Part shown: positions 48,191 to 57,782 of the stretch, one piece after another
Layout of the letters: each line of letters begins with the position of its first letter
How positions within the stretch are numbered: position 1 is the first letter of the stretch
Assembly: GCA_000961725.1 (NCBI GenBank)
Contig: LADS01000046.1
Span: forward strand, 1-64,000
Length of the DNA stretch: 64,000 nucleotides
Source: Desulfobulbaceae bacterium BRH_c16a
Lineage (GTDB): Bacteria; Desulfobacterota; Desulfobulbia; Desulfobulbales; Desulfocapsaceae
Reading direction: 5' to 3'
The notes under the pieces: model-generated
Told to the model about the DNA's origin: nothing
Seen by the model: only the letters and a program-made list of their open reading frames with translations
Databases searched by the model: none
Translations under genes and position numbers: made by a program

Positions 48191-50758
48191 CTATGCCGTT
48201 TGGCCTTTCCATAAGGCAACCACGGGACTGGCGACGAAAATAGAGGAATATGTGCCGATCACGATACCGAGAATAAGAACCAGGGCAAAGTCATGAAGTA
48301 CCGCACCGCCCAAAAACACCAGGGAAATCAGGGTGAACAATGTGGTTAAGCCGGTAATCATGGTTCGGCTGAGAACCTGATTGATGCTCTCATTGATCGT
48401 TTCATCGCGAAGATATTTTTCCGTTTTGGGTTTGTTCTCTCTGATTCGGTCAAAGACAACGACGGTATCGTTAAGTGAATATCCCGCCAGGGTGAGCAGG
48501 GCTGTGACGATGAGCAGAGTGAATTCCATGTTCATTATCCAGATTATGCCAAGCACGCAGAACACATCGTGGAAGGTTGCAACGGCAGCAGCGATGCCGA
48601 AACGAATGTCGAAACGAAATGCCAGGTAGATGATAACACCGACAAAAGAGATGAGAATAGCAACTATTGCTTTATTACGAAGTGAAGCGCTTACAGAGGA
48701 GCCAATCTCTGATTCGCCTTCGAGAACAAAAGCTTTACCAGGCAATTGAGCAGCAAGAATACTGTCCACCTTATCCGCATGGTGGGCTACGACAACTTCC
48801 GCTTTTTTAATCTTGACGATAAGTCTTTGTTCATTTTCCACCTTCTGCAGATCGACTTCCGCCATCCCGCCCTTGATGAGGGCCTCTCTTACTTCGGCTA
48901 GGGAGAAATCCTGGTTTGCCTTATACTGCAATAATGAACCGCCCGAGAAATCAACACCCAGATTGGCGCGCCCTGAGGAGATTTGGATGAGCGCCACTAA
49001 ACCGATAACGGCCAGTGTTATGGAAATCGCATAGGTAATCTTTTTAATCCGCATGTAGTCGAAATTTGGCTTTTTAGCAAAGCTCATAAAATTGATTTTC
49101 TTAAGTGGCTTTAGATGAGTAATAATCTGAAAAACAAAACGGGAATAAAAAAGTACAACAAATAGATTGAATACGATTCCCAACGTAAGGGTTATGGCAA
49201 AACCCTTGATGGGACCGGTGCCAAATAAGAAGAGTGCCAGTGAGGTTATGAGGGTGGTGACCTGCGAGTCGACAATGGAGAAAAACGCCTTGCTGTATCC
49301 GGCTTCCACGCTTGATCGGACAGATTTTCCTAAAAGGAATTCTTCGCGCATTCGTTCGTAGATGAGAACATTGGCGTCCACCGCCATCCCAATTGACAAG
49401 ATAATGCCGGCAATGCCGGGCAAGGTGAGAGTGGCGTTGAGGACGGCCAAACCGGAAAAAAGCAAGACAATATTGAAAATTAATGCTGTGTTGGCTATAA
49501 GTCCTGCGAGTCGGTAGTAGATGATCATAAAGGCAAGAACAACGATTGCCCCGAAGATGCCTGCAGTGAGTCCTTGAGAGATCGAATCCTTGCCAAGGCT
49601 TGCCCCCACGGTCATGTTCTGGATGATATCGACCGGAGCAGGCAGGGCTCCAACCCTGAGGACGATTGCCAGGTCAGCGGCTTCCTCATGGCTGAAACTG
49701 CCGGTAATCTGGGCTGAGCCGCCGAGGATTCGGTCACGGATCACCGGTGCCGAGCGCACCACCTCATCAAGGACTATGGCCAGCCTTCTGCCGACATTCT
49801 TTTCAGTGATATTGGCAAAAATCTTGCCGCCTTGATTGGTCATATCAAGGCTCACATACGGTTCATTAAAATTGCCGCCAATACGCACCTGAGCATCCTT
49901 GACCATATCGCCGGTCATAAGGATTTTGTTTTCCAGGAGAATCGGGGTAACGGTCACAGTTTTGGTTATATTGTCCACTTCTTTTTCGAAATAGATGGAG
50001 GTATTTTCCGGCAGCTTGTTTTGCAGAGCGCGATTGAGCTTGCTCATGCTTTCACCGTCCTGCCACTCCTTGGCCGTCCGGGCCTGGTCAACCAGAGCCT
50101 GCAGATTGATACCGGAAGAATCGGCCACAAGTTTGAATTCGAGTTGAGCCGTATCGCCGAGAAGTTTGAGGGCACGCTCGGTATCTTTTACGCCGGGTAA
50201 CTGGATGACAATTTCATCCTCGCCCTGACGGATGATGACAGGTTCGGCGACACCGAACTGGTCTATCCTGTTTCGCAATATCTCGAGGGACTGATCAACT
50301 GCGTTGTTTTTTATGAAGTTCTTTTTTTCTTCCTTCAACGTCAGAACAATTCGCGGGAAACTGCCTTCTTTGGCGTCAATCCGGGCGTCGATATCGGGGA
50401 AATCCTCGGCGATCAGATTTTTTACTTTATCGAGGGCGCCGGTATTCGGCAGCGTGAAGATTACTGCGTCGGTAGCGGGGGAAGAGGTGCGCACTGCGCT
50501 TATAGACTGTTCAGTCAGAGAGTCTTTCAGATCATTGGCCGCAAACTCAAGGGTGTTTTGTTCGGCTTTTTTCAGGTTGACTTTCAACGCCAGGTGCATG
50601 CCGCCTTGAAGATCAAGACCCAGTCGCAGTCCTTCAGGGGCGAGATATGTCTTCCACCAGGTAGGGGCACCGGGAAAAAACGAAGGAACCACAGTGGTTA
50701 TAGCAAGGAGGATAACCGCGACGAGGAATGCGAGTTTAAGTTTTTGTGTTGTGTTCAT
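48191..50758 (-). CDS. secDF: fused SecD-SecF protein-export membrane protein
   Basis: 855 residues that combine SecD and SecF in one chain, where E. coli has two genes. TM1 is at residues 5-27. The SecD half has LRLGLDLQGGMHLALKV, the periplasmic P1 domain, NRIDQFGVAEPVI and a membrane block ending in GMAVDANVLIYERMREE. The SecF half begins about residue 560 (YMRIKKITY) with NLGVDFSGGSLLQYK and SLNDTVVVFDRIREN. It uses the proton gradient to pull proteins out of SecYEG. The frame is open to 51082, but MNTTQKLKLAF at 50758 is the natural start. No yajC in the window. Confidence 0.95.
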   Translation of the reverse strand: MNTTQKLKLAFLVAVILLAITTVVPSFFPGAPTWWKTYLAPEGLRLGLDLQGGMHLALKVNLKKAEQNTLEFAANDLKDSLTEQSISAVRTSSPATDAVIFTLPNTGALDKVKNLIAEDFPDIDARIDAKEGSFPRIVLTLKEEKKNFIKNNAVDQSLEILRNRIDQFGVAEPVIIRQGEDEIVIQLPGVKDTERALKLLGDTAQLEFKLVADSSGINLQALVDQARTAKEWQDGESMSKLNRALQNKLPENTSIYFEKEVDNITKTVTVTPILLENKILMTGDMVKDAQVRIGGNFNEPYVSLDMTNQGGKIFANITEKNVGRRLAIVLDEVVRSAPVIRDRILGGSAQITGSFSHEEAADLAIVLRVGALPAPVDIIQNMTVGASLGKDSISQGLTAGIFGAIVVLAFMIIYYRLAGLIANTALIFNIVLLFSGLAVLNATLTLPGIAGIILSIGMAVDANVLIYERMREEFLLGKSVRSSVEAGYSKAFFSIVDSQVTTLITSLALFLFGTGPIKGFAITLTLGIVFNLFVVLFYSRFVFQIITHLKPLKKINFMSFAKKPNFDYMRIKKITYAISITLAVIGLVALIQISSGRANLGVDFSGGSLLQYKANQDFSLAEVREALIKGGMAEVDLQKVENEQRLIVKIKKAEVVVAHHADKVDSILAAQLPGKAFVLEGESEIGSSVSASLRNKAIVAILISFVGVIIYLAFRFDIRFGIAAAVATFHDVFCVLGIIWIMNMEFTLLIVTALLTLAGYSLNDTVVVFDRIRENKPKTEKYLRDETINESINQVLSRTMITGLTTLFTLISLVFLGGAVLHDFALVLILGIVIGTYSSIFVASPVVALWKGQTA

Positions 50759-50927
50759 TGATATCCCTGAAATGTTCTGGATGAAGAAACCGGAATGGGA
50801 TGCCTTAAAAAAAAGCTTGGCACCAAGCTCTGCGATTATAACGCAAAGCCCGAATCTTGCAAGGTTCAGCTCGTTATAATTGGAAAAACTTGACTCGGAC
50901 CTCTTTGCATGAAGGGGGGACGGTACT

Positions 50928-51680
50928 TTACATGCGGTTAATGGCTTCAGCCATGCATGCTGCTCCGAAGCCGTTATCGATATTGACGACGGCGACTCCT
51001 GGCGCGCAACTGTTGAGCATTCCAAGGAGAGCGGCGATTCCACCGAAGCTGGCACCGTATCCGACCGAAGTCGGTACGGCAATCACCGGACAGCTGACCA
51101 GGCCGCCGACAACACTCGGCAGCGCCCCTTCCATACCGGCGGCAACAATAATAACTTTGGCCTGCTGCAGGAGAGTCTGGCGGCTGAGCAGCCTGTGGAG
51201 CCCTGCCACCCCGGCGTCATAGAGTTTATCCACCGGATGACCGAGGCTTTCGAGAGTCAGTCTGGCCTCTTCGGCCACTGGGATGTCTGAGGTCCCGGCC
51301 GATATGACCAGGGTACGGCCCCGGTATCGGGTTGGGTTCTCCTTGGCAGGATTGCAGATAAGCATCCCTGCATCTTGCGCATAATGAAATTGAGGAAGTC
51401 TTTTCAGCAACACATCGGCTTTCTCCCGGTCCACCCGGGTGGCGATGACCGGTCCCCCCTGTTCAAGCATGGCCAGAGCGATGCTTACTATCTGTTCCGC
51501 AGTCTTGGATGCACCGTAGATAACTTCAGGGATGCCGGTGCGGACCATACGTTGATGGTCAAGGCAGGCATCCGGCAGGGATTCCGCCGGAAAATTTCGA
51601 AGATTTGCAAGAGCCTGATCTATTGAGCAGGAGCCGTTTTGAACATCGGTTAAAATAGAATGCAGTGTTTTGGGGTTCAT
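50928..51680 (-). CDS. larB: LarB, nickel-pincer cofactor biosynthesis carboxylase
   Basis: 250 residues with the C-terminal PurE/AIR-carboxylase-like fold: VISAGTSDIPVAEEARLTLE, YDAGVAGLHRLLS and VAAGMEGALPSVVGGLV. LarB carboxylates and hydrolyses nicotinate adenine dinucleotide at the start of nickel-pincer cofactor synthesis. LarC and LarE are not in the window. The ATG at 51680 is preferred over TTG 51701. It is divergent from the NIL-ferredoxin gene. Confidence 0.9.
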   Translation of the reverse strand: MNPKTLHSILTDVQNGSCSIDQALANLRNFPAESLPDACLDHQRMVRTGIPEVIYGASKTAEQIVSIALAMLEQGGPVIATRVDREKADVLLKRLPQFHYAQDAGMLICNPAKENPTRYRGRTLVISAGTSDIPVAEEARLTLESLGHPVDKLYDAGVAGLHRLLSRQTLLQQAKVIIVAAGMEGALPSVVGGLVSCPVIAVPTSVGYGASFGGIAALLGMLNSCAPGVAVVNIDNGFGAACMAEAINRM

Positions 51681-51874
51681 AGTGCTGGTGATGTTTACCA
51701 AAGACAGATAATTTTTATCAGTTGGCCGGAGGAGAAGCGACCGGTGATTCTACCGAAAAGATTCTTGCTATTACCATGACCAGAAAGTACATTCAACCTG
51801 TCTGTGCCGGCACATTCCGGAGCAGAAACGGCAAGGTTGCATGCGGCATTCATTATTATCAGCGAGGCATAAAG

Positions 51875-52321
51875 GTGTATACCCAGATTTATATTCTCAG
51901 ATTCCCGAAAGACACCAGTGACCAACCGTTTATATATCGGCTGGTGAAGGAATATGATATCGAGTTTAATATTCTCAAGGCTGATATTCTCCTTCAGCGT
52001 GAAGGAATAATGATCATTGAACTGAAAGGCAGCAGTAAGACAAATGTCAAAGCCGGGCTTGATTACCTCCGTGGAATGGGGGTTAAAATCGAGCGCCTGG
52101 CGGCTCGAATCCGCAGAGACGATAAAAACTGTTTCCAGTGCGGAGCCTGTACCGGAGTGTGTTCTTCAGGCGCTCTGTATATACAGCGACCGGAGATGGC
52201 GGTTATTTTCGATGCGGAAAAATGCACCGGCTGCAGTCTCTGCGTTCCCATTTGCCCGGTGCGAGCCATGGCGGTTTCTCTGAATGGCGACTGGATTTTT
52301 TCCGAGAAGTTTATGGTATAA
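51875..52321 (+). CDS. NIL-domain ferredoxin (two 4Fe-4S motifs)
   Basis: 148 residues starting at GTG 51875 with GAGG upstream (VYTQIYILRFPKDTSDQPF). Residues about 1-75 form a NIL domain, the small fold found next to methionine-transport ATPases and in ferredoxins of anaerobes. Two 4Fe-4S motifs follow, CFQCGACTGVCSSGA and CTGCSLCVPICPVRA. In sulfate reducers such proteins are linked to sulfur assimilation or homocysteine formation, which is a family-based inference. The open frame upstream to 51722 lacks conserved sequence. Confidence 0.85.
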   Translation: MYTQIYILRFPKDTSDQPFIYRLVKEYDIEFNILKADILLQREGIMIIELKGSSKTNVKAGLDYLRGMGVKIERLAARIRRDDKNCFQCGACTGVCSSGALYIQRPEMAVIFDAEKCTGCSLCVPICPVRAMAVSLNGDWIFSEKFMV

Positions 52322-52326
52322 TCCAT

Positions 52327-52353
52327 GGTGCAGAGTTGATAACGCTCTGCACC
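52327..52353. other. 9-bp hairpin between convergent genes
   Basis: GGTGCAGAG (52327-52335) pairs with CTCTGCACC (52345-52353) between the ends of the NIL-ferredoxin and bamD genes. Neither strand has a T run, so termination would be weak or factor-assisted. Confidence 0.6.
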
Positions 52354-52365
52354 CGGTTCCTCCCG

Positions 52366-53181
52366 TTAATCGGCTGCAGTGCTGTTGGCTGCGTCATTCT
52401 GGTTGAAAATATTCCAACTTGGCAGATTGAGTTTGGGCAGCCACGAGGTAAGGGGAGATCGAGGCGGATTCCCGGCTTCCAGTCGAGCGAGCATCTCGCT
52501 TGCCTTCACGGCTATTTCTGTATCCGGATACATGGCCAGCAGGTATCTACTTCTGATTATGGCCTGGTCGTATTTTTGTGTCCTGACGTAATATTCGACT
52601 ACAAAATATTCGTGATTGGCGAGAAACTCTGTGGCCGTAGCAATACGCGTTCTAGCCTCTGCCGAATACGGTGAGTCGGGATAGGCTCTCAAGAGCTGCT
52701 TGAAGAGGGCGATCGACTTGACTGCCCCGGTTGTATCCCGATCGACTCGATCCATCTGCTTATAATTGCACATGGCTCTTTGGTAGAGGACATAAGGGAT
52801 GCTCTCGTTGGTCGGATGGCGATTCTCAAATTCTTCATAAAGCACCAATGCCTCGGCATAACGCTCAAGATGGTAACTGCAGTCCGCTGCTTTCAGCTCG
52901 GCGAGCGGTGCCTCCGGGCTGAACGGATACCGGTTGAGAATTTCCTCGAAAAACTCAATTGCCGTGAAATATTTCCCGACATTATAGTCGTCCATGCCTT
53001 TCATTAAGAGAGTTTTCGACGGCATCTCCAGGTCTTTTTTGACTTCATTGCCCTCCTCGTCAATGGAGGTGACATTGAAAGTCCTTTTGAGATCGGCACA
53101 GCCTCCAAAAGTAAGAATAAGGAGAACCAGAAGGACAGACGAACCACATCGGAAAGGAAATAATTTGATTAGAGACCCCAT
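52366..53181 (-). CDS. bamD: outer-membrane assembly lipoprotein BamD
   Basis: 271 residues. A signal sequence ends in the lipobox LTFGGC, predicting lipidation at Cys28 and attachment to the inner face of the outer membrane. TPR repeats follow (DYNVGKYFTAIEFFEEIL, ERYAEALVLYEEFENRHP, LLRAYPDSPYSAEAR). BamD works with BamA to insert beta-barrel proteins. It is the last gene of a trxA-trxB-bamD run. Confidence 0.93.
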   Translation of the reverse strand: MGSLIKLFPFRCGSSVLLVLLILTFGGCADLKRTFNVTSIDEEGNEVKKDLEMPSKTLLMKGMDDYNVGKYFTAIEFFEEILNRYPFSPEAPLAELKAADCSYHLERYAEALVLYEEFENRHPTNESIPYVLYQRAMCNYKQMDRVDRDTTGAVKSIALFKQLLRAYPDSPYSAEARTRIATATEFLANHEYFVVEYYVRTQKYDQAIIRSRYLLAMYPDTEIAVKASEMLARLEAGNPPRSPLTSWLPKLNLPSWNIFNQNDAANSTAAD

Positions 53182-53203
53182 CGTTGTCCGTATAGGTTGA
53201 TGT

Positions 53204-54133
53204 TTATTTTAAACCTTGCAGGTATTTTTCCGCGGCAAGGACGGCAACAGCCCCTTCTCCGGCGGCATTGACAATCTGGCGGACATCCTTGCTGCAGATA
53301 TCTCCAGCGGCCATGACTCCGGGAACAGCCGTGCGGGATTCGATGTCGGTGGGAATAAAACCCCATTGATCGGCTTTGAGCAGATCAAGGGGGAGACCGG
53401 CGTTGTTGGGAGTTACGCCGATCAGGATAAATACGCCCTGAACGTCGAGAATCGAGGTAGTGCCGTTATTGGCGATGAGATTCAGCCTCTCCACTCCGCT
53501 TTCACCCTCAATGGATGTTATGCGGCTGTTCCAGATGAAATCTATCCTTTTATTTGCAAATGCAATCTCTTGCACGATTTTCGTTGCCCTGAGCTGGTCC
53601 CGCCGATGAATCACCGTAACCTTGCTGGCGAATTTTGTCAAATATTCAGCTTCCTGGATGGCGGTATTCCCGCCACCGACCACAGCTACATGCATATTGC
53701 GATAAAACGGAGCATCACAGGTTCCGCAGTAGGACACCCCTTTCCCCCGCATTTCCAGTTCACCGGGAATGTCCAGGGTATTCGCTCTCGCGCCGTTGCA
53801 GATAATCAATGTGTCGCAGGTAACCTTCCCGCCGTCCTCCAAATGGAGTACCTTCCGTTTCTCGTTGCTCAGATCGACCTTGGTGACACAGGCCAATTCG
53901 ATATTAAGATCGAATCTTTTGGCATGTTGAGTCATTCTTTCAACCAGATCGAAGCCGGTCAAGCCTTCAGGGAATCCCGGATAGTTGTCCACCCAGTCGG
54001 TAAGCAGTACCTGTCCGCCGGGAGCACCCTTTTCTATCAGGACATGGTCGAGCCGGGCACGGGCAGCATATAAGCCGGCCGATAAGCCGGCCGGTCCGCC
54101 GCCTAGAATAACGAGTTCGTAGTGATCATTCAT
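53204..54133 (-). CDS. trxB: thioredoxin reductase
   Basis: 309 residues: FAD motif GGGPAGLSAGLYAAR, redox-active CGTC (SYCGTCDAPFY), NADPH motif VVGGGNTAIQEAEYL, and VMAAGDICSKDVRQ near the end. It reduces thioredoxin with NADPH. It lies 88 bp downstream of trxA on the same strand, but a terminator stands between them, so trxB may be transcribed at a lower level or separately. Confidence 0.96.
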   Translation of the reverse strand: MNDHYELVILGGGPAGLSAGLYAARARLDHVLIEKGAPGGQVLLTDWVDNYPGFPEGLTGFDLVERMTQHAKRFDLNIELACVTKVDLSNEKRKVLHLEDGGKVTCDTLIICNGARANTLDIPGELEMRGKGVSYCGTCDAPFYRNMHVAVVGGGNTAIQEAEYLTKFASKVTVIHRRDQLRATKIVQEIAFANKRIDFIWNSRITSIEGESGVERLNLIANNGTTSILDVQGVFILIGVTPNNAGLPLDLLKADQWGFIPTDIESRTAVPGVMAAGDICSKDVRQIVNAAGEGAVAVLAAEKYLQGLK

Positions 54134-54156
54134 TTGGTGTCTGTAGGCAAAGTATA

Positions 54157-54213
54157 CAAAAAAAGGCTGTCTTTACCTGAAATGCCGGAGTACCGGCACA
54201 GGAAAAACAGCCC
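54157..54213 (-). terminator. terminator after trxA
   Basis: On the minus strand GGCTGT and ACAGCC form the outer stem with an inner GTGCCGG-type hairpin (complement of the CCGGAGTACCGG region), followed by seven T. Only partial readthrough into trxB is expected. Confidence 0.7.
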
Positions 54214-54221
54214 AGGCAAAT

Positions 54222-54548
54222 TTATTGAGCTTTATTGATGAGCGCAACGAGCTGTGTTTTGCCTACTGAACCAGTGATCTGGTCGACAACCTGGCCACCT
54301 TTGAAGAGGATAAGTGTGGGAATTGCCCGGATGCCGAATTTACCAGGAGTCAGCGGGTTATCATCGACGTTCATTTTGGCAATTGTGACTTTCCCCTCAT
54401 ATTCTCCGGCAAGGTCCTCTATGACTGGGCCGATTGCTTTGCACGGTCCGCACCAGGGAGCCCAGAAATCAACAAGCGTCGGCTGTTCGGATTTAATCAC
54501 GGTATCAAATTCCGTATCATTGAGTTGCAGGACTTTATCACTGGCCAT
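54222..54548 (-). CDS. trxA: thioredoxin
   Basis: 108 residues of a classical thioredoxin with the active site WCGPC, the cis-Pro (AIPTLILFKGG) and no signal peptide, so it is cytoplasmic. AAAGGAG precedes the ATG with ideal spacing. Its partner thioredoxin reductase is next downstream. Confidence 0.97.
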   Translation of the reverse strand: MASDKVLQLNDTEFDTVIKSEQPTLVDFWAPWCGPCKAIGPVIEDLAGEYEGKVTIAKMNVDDNPLTPGKFGIRAIPTLILFKGGQVVDQITGSVGKTQLVALINKAQ

Positions 54549-54875
54549 TATTGTCTCCTTTGAAAATGAGATTATTACAAACTGTATAGAAAAAGATGGA
54601 AAAGATCCCGGGACGGGGCAATCATTCTTCCAACTTTACCTGTTGCTCCATTGGCTGACAAGCAGAAAAAAGGATCGGCGGAATCCGTCGAAAAATGAAG
54701 TCTAGGAATCCGGTGTCCTACATTGCTCATAAATAGAAAAAAAATCAAGAGGAGGGTGTTTGACAGCAAAACGAACTCCATGCTATATTGCTTCTCCAAA
54801 TTGGATGAACTGCAGATACAAGAATGAACAAATTGATCGGACCGAACAGGTTATAAGACGGATAAAGGAGATATA
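54549..54875. other. 327-bp divergent intergenic region trxA/hemL
   Basis: It contains the hemL promoter at 54760-54789 and, on the minus strand, the trxA leader. No gene is supportable; a 74-codon minus frame lacks any coding signal. Confidence 0.6.
54760..54789 (+). promoter_or_regulatory. sigma-70 promoter upstream of hemL
   Basis: TTGACA (54760-54765), 18-bp spacer, TATATT (54784-54789), preceded by TGC giving an extended -10. It lies 87 bp before the hemL ATG. Confidence 0.75.
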
Positions 54876-56168
54876 ATGGCATTTCAGACCTCCAGCGAAT
54901 TATTTGAAAAAGCAAAAAAGGTGATTCCCGGCGGGGTCAACAGTCCGGTCAGAGCATGTCGCTCGGTTGGCTGCGATCCGGTTTTCATTACAAAAGCTGC
55001 CGGGGCGACTCTCTGGGATGCAGACGGCAACGAGTATGTCGACTTCGTCTGTTCCTGGGGGCCGATGATCATGGGCCATGCCCATCCCGAGATTGTCGAG
55101 GCCGTCACCCGTGCTGCAGCTTCCGGAACCAGCTTTGGGGCGCCGACTCCGACCGAGATCGATCTTGCCTCCATGGTGGTTGAAGCACTGCCATCTGTTG
55201 AAAAAGTTCGCTTTGTCAACTCGGGGACTGAGGCAACCATGAGCGCGGTGAGGCTGGCGAGGGGATTCACCGGGAAAAAGGTCGTGGTGAAATTCGATGG
55301 CTGTTACCACGGTCACGCCGACTCTTTTCTGGTGAAAGCCGGGTCGGGAGTGCTTACTCTGGGGATCCCAGGGAGCCCTGGTGTACCGGAGGAGATAGTG
55401 AAGAATACCCTATCCATCCCTTACAACAACGAACAGGTTCTCGAAGCAACCCTGCGCGATGAAAAGCTCGATATAGCCTGTGTGATTGTTGAACCGGTGG
55501 CCGGCAACATGGGATGTGTTCCGCCAAAACCTGGTTTTTTGAAAAAATTGCGGGCTCTCACTGCCGAACGTGGGATAGTTCTCATTTTTGACGAGGTGAT
55601 TACCGGTTTTCGTCTGGGCTATGGCGGTGCCCAGCAATATTACGATGTGTCTCCCGATTTGACGTGTCTCGGCAAAATTATCGGCGGAGGATTACCGGTC
55701 GGTGCGTATGGGGGGAAAGCCGAGATTATGAACTGCATCGCCCCGGACGGACCGGTTTACCAGGCCGGCACCCTCTCAGGTAATCCTTTGGCCATGGCGG
55801 CGGGAATAGCTACTCTCAAGCTTTTGCAGGAGCCCGGCTTCTATGATCGGCTTGAGGCCAAGGCAGCCGGTTTTGCCGAACGGTTGAATGAGGTTGCCGG
55901 CACGTTCGGAATCCCGGTGCAATTGAATCGGGTCGGCAGTATCATGACTGCCTTTTTTACAGCCGTGGAGGTGACCGATTTTACCTCTGCGATGCTTGCC
56001 GATACTGAAATGTATGCCAGACATTACAGACAGATGCTGGAGGGTGGAATATATCTGGCTCCATCCCAGTTTGAAGTTGCCTTCATTTCTGCCGCGCAGA
56101 GTGAGCGTGATCTCGACAAAGCCGTAAAAATGACTGAATGGTCATTCAAAAAATTAGTCCAAATGTGA
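54876..56168 (+). CDS. hemL: glutamate-1-semialdehyde 2,1-aminomutase
   Basis: 430 residues of a PLP enzyme that converts glutamate-1-semialdehyde to 5-aminolevulinate for tetrapyrroles, including the siroheme of DsrAB. Motifs: PGGVNSPVRACRSVG, SWGPMIMGHAHP, FVNSGTEATMSAVRLARG, KFDGCYHGHAD, FDEVITGFR and the PLP lysine in LGKIIGGGLPVGAYGG. AAAGGAG precedes the ATG. Confidence 0.98.
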   Translation: MAFQTSSELFEKAKKVIPGGVNSPVRACRSVGCDPVFITKAAGATLWDADGNEYVDFVCSWGPMIMGHAHPEIVEAVTRAAASGTSFGAPTPTEIDLASMVVEALPSVEKVRFVNSGTEATMSAVRLARGFTGKKVVVKFDGCYHGHADSFLVKAGSGVLTLGIPGSPGVPEEIVKNTLSIPYNNEQVLEATLRDEKLDIACVIVEPVAGNMGCVPPKPGFLKKLRALTAERGIVLIFDEVITGFRLGYGGAQQYYDVSPDLTCLGKIIGGGLPVGAYGGKAEIMNCIAPDGPVYQAGTLSGNPLAMAAGIATLKLLQEPGFYDRLEAKAAGFAERLNEVAGTFGIPVQLNRVGSIMTAFFTAVEVTDFTSAMLADTEMYARHYRQMLEGGIYLAPSQFEVAFISAAQSERDLDKAVKMTEWSFKKLVQM

Positions 56169-56255
56169 AAACTTATTGACTTTGCCATGGAGTCATGATA
56201 CCAAACTCGTCTATATTGTGATGAATTGTAACGTGCAAATACGCGGGTGAACAAA

Positions 56256-56516
56256 ATGTCGGATGTTAAAAAGGAATTTGTTCAACTGCTGGCGAACTAT
56301 GGTCATATCGGCTTCACCTTCGTCGCCGCAATACTGGTCGGTTTGGGTGGCGGGATTTATCTAGATCAGAAAGTATTCGATGGCCGTACTGCACCGTGGT
56401 TTACCTTTATAGGGCTGGCTTTCGGTATTGCTGCCGCTTACAAGACCTTGCTTGAGATCCTCTGGCGGAACAAGGATAAAGACAAAGATAAACCGGAAGA
56501 GCCAAAAGAGGACTAG
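56256..56516 (+). CDS. atpZ: AtpZ-like F-ATPase accessory protein
   Basis: 86 residues with two membrane helices (about 15-35 and 45-65) and the AtpZ/AtpI-related pattern LVGLGGGIYLDQKVFDGR. It ends in a charged tail (KDKDKDKPEEPKED). Such proteins stand before atp genes and may assist assembly or ion uptake of the ATP synthase. GTG 56247 is an alternative start three codons upstream. Confidence 0.8.
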   Translation: MSDVKKEFVQLLANYGHIGFTFVAAILVGLGGGIYLDQKVFDGRTAPWFTFIGLAFGIAAAYKTLLEILWRNKDKDKDKPEEPKED

Positions 56517-56523
56517 GTGTTGC

Positions 56524-56946
56524 GTGATTGAAGAGTCGTTGACGCTGCAGAAAATGCAGGTTATAAGCTGGATAGTATTGGCAGTATTGATACTTGGCTC
56601 AGTTGTAATCGTGTCGCCGGCATTTGCCCTGGCCGTGTTTGTCGGTGGAGTTATTTCGATTTGTAGTTTCTGGGTATCGCACCACGATGTGACGAGAGTT
56701 ATTCAGTCCGTCACTTCGTTGCCCTCCCTTGATGAACGTAAGGCGCAGGCACAGCAGGGGCAAAAGGGTTACCTGCTGAAATTCTGGATACGAATTGTAA
56801 TTATTGGTATTGTCCTTCTGGTTCTTATTAAAAGCCAGGCGGTCAATATCTTTGGCTTGATATTGGGGTTGTCAACGGTAGTGTTCACCATCACTTTTAT
56901 ATCCTTAAATGTGATGAAGCACTACGTCTTCAGAGGAAGGAGGTAA
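56524..56946 (+). CDS. atpI: ATP synthase I chain-like membrane protein
   Basis: 140 residues from GTG 56524 with AGGTG upstream. Four hydrophobic helices (for example ISWIVLAVLILGSVVIV and IVIIGIVLLVLI) match the ATP synthase I family, which helps assemble the c-ring. It sits between atpZ and atpB, separated by 7 and 8 bp. An upstream ATG at 56428 in the same frame lies within atpZ and is rejected. Confidence 0.8.
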   Translation: MIEESLTLQKMQVISWIVLAVLILGSVVIVSPAFALAVFVGGVISICSFWVSHHDVTRVIQSVTSLPSLDERKAQAQQGQKGYLLKFWIRIVIIGIVLLVLIKSQAVNIFGLILGLSTVVFTITFISLNVMKHYVFRGRR

Positions 56947-56954
56947 AAGGAGTT

Positions 56955-57677
56955 ATGGAACATCCGATACTATTTATTTCGATCATCCTTGAGAAACTGG
57001 GACTTCCTGTCCCGCATGGCCCAGTTGGCCATACACTGCTTGAACAATTGTGTGCGCCGTACATGACATATACGTGGTTGGTCATGGCCTTTCTCTTTAT
57101 TGTATCCAAGCTTACTTTGGGAAATCTTGAGATGGTACCGGGCAAGGGGCAAAACTTCTGGGAGCTCGCCATCGGCGGCATGGATGATTTCTTCTCCGAC
57201 AATATGGGTCGTGAACTGACTGATAAATTCTTTCCCATGATTGCCACTTTTGCGCTCTATATTGCCTGCGCCAATCTGATCGGCCTCATTCCCGGCTTCA
57301 TGTCTCCGACTTCCAGTATCAATACTACCCTGGCGTTGACCCTTATTGTCTGGGTATCGCATCATATTATTGGCTTCAAGGAGCATGGTGTAGGCTATTA
57401 CAAGCATTTCATGGGCCCGGTATGGTGGCTCGTGCCCCTGCTTCTGCCGATTGAGTTGATCAGTAACTTCGCCCGTCTCCTCTCGCTCTCCATTCGTCTT
57501 TTTGGAAATATCATGGCGAAGGAAACCCTGCTTGCCATCCTGTTCATGCTCGCCGGCAGCTTCTTTGCTCCGCTGCCGATCATGATGCTGGGCGTACTTG
57601 TTTCGGTAGTGCAGGCAATGGTTTTCGTCTTGTTGACTGTTGTCTACTTTTCACAGGCAAACGAGCACGCACATTAA
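56955..57677 (+). CDS. atpB: F-type ATP synthase subunit a
   Basis: 240 residues, five to six membrane helices. The essential arginine lies in NFARLLSLSIRLFGNIMA. It forms the ion channel with the c-ring. The earlier segment CANLIGLIPGF is family-typical. GGAG precedes the ATG. It belongs to the atpZ-I-B-E membrane-sector operon; the catalytic atp genes are elsewhere. Confidence 0.96.
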   Translation: MEHPILFISIILEKLGLPVPHGPVGHTLLEQLCAPYMTYTWLVMAFLFIVSKLTLGNLEMVPGKGQNFWELAIGGMDDFFSDNMGRELTDKFFPMIATFALYIACANLIGLIPGFMSPTSSINTTLALTLIVWVSHHIIGFKEHGVGYYKHFMGPVWWLVPLLLPIELISNFARLLSLSIRLFGNIMAKETLLAILFMLAGSFFAPLPIMMLGVLVSVVQAMVFVLLTVVYFSQANEHAH

Positions 57678-57782
57678 AGCAGGGCGGTGATGTGGGTACA
57701 TGCAGGGTGAGTAATTTCAGGTATCAAGAGATTTAAAAAAATAGAAGAAGGCCAAAAAACATTAACTTTTGAAGGAGAAAAA

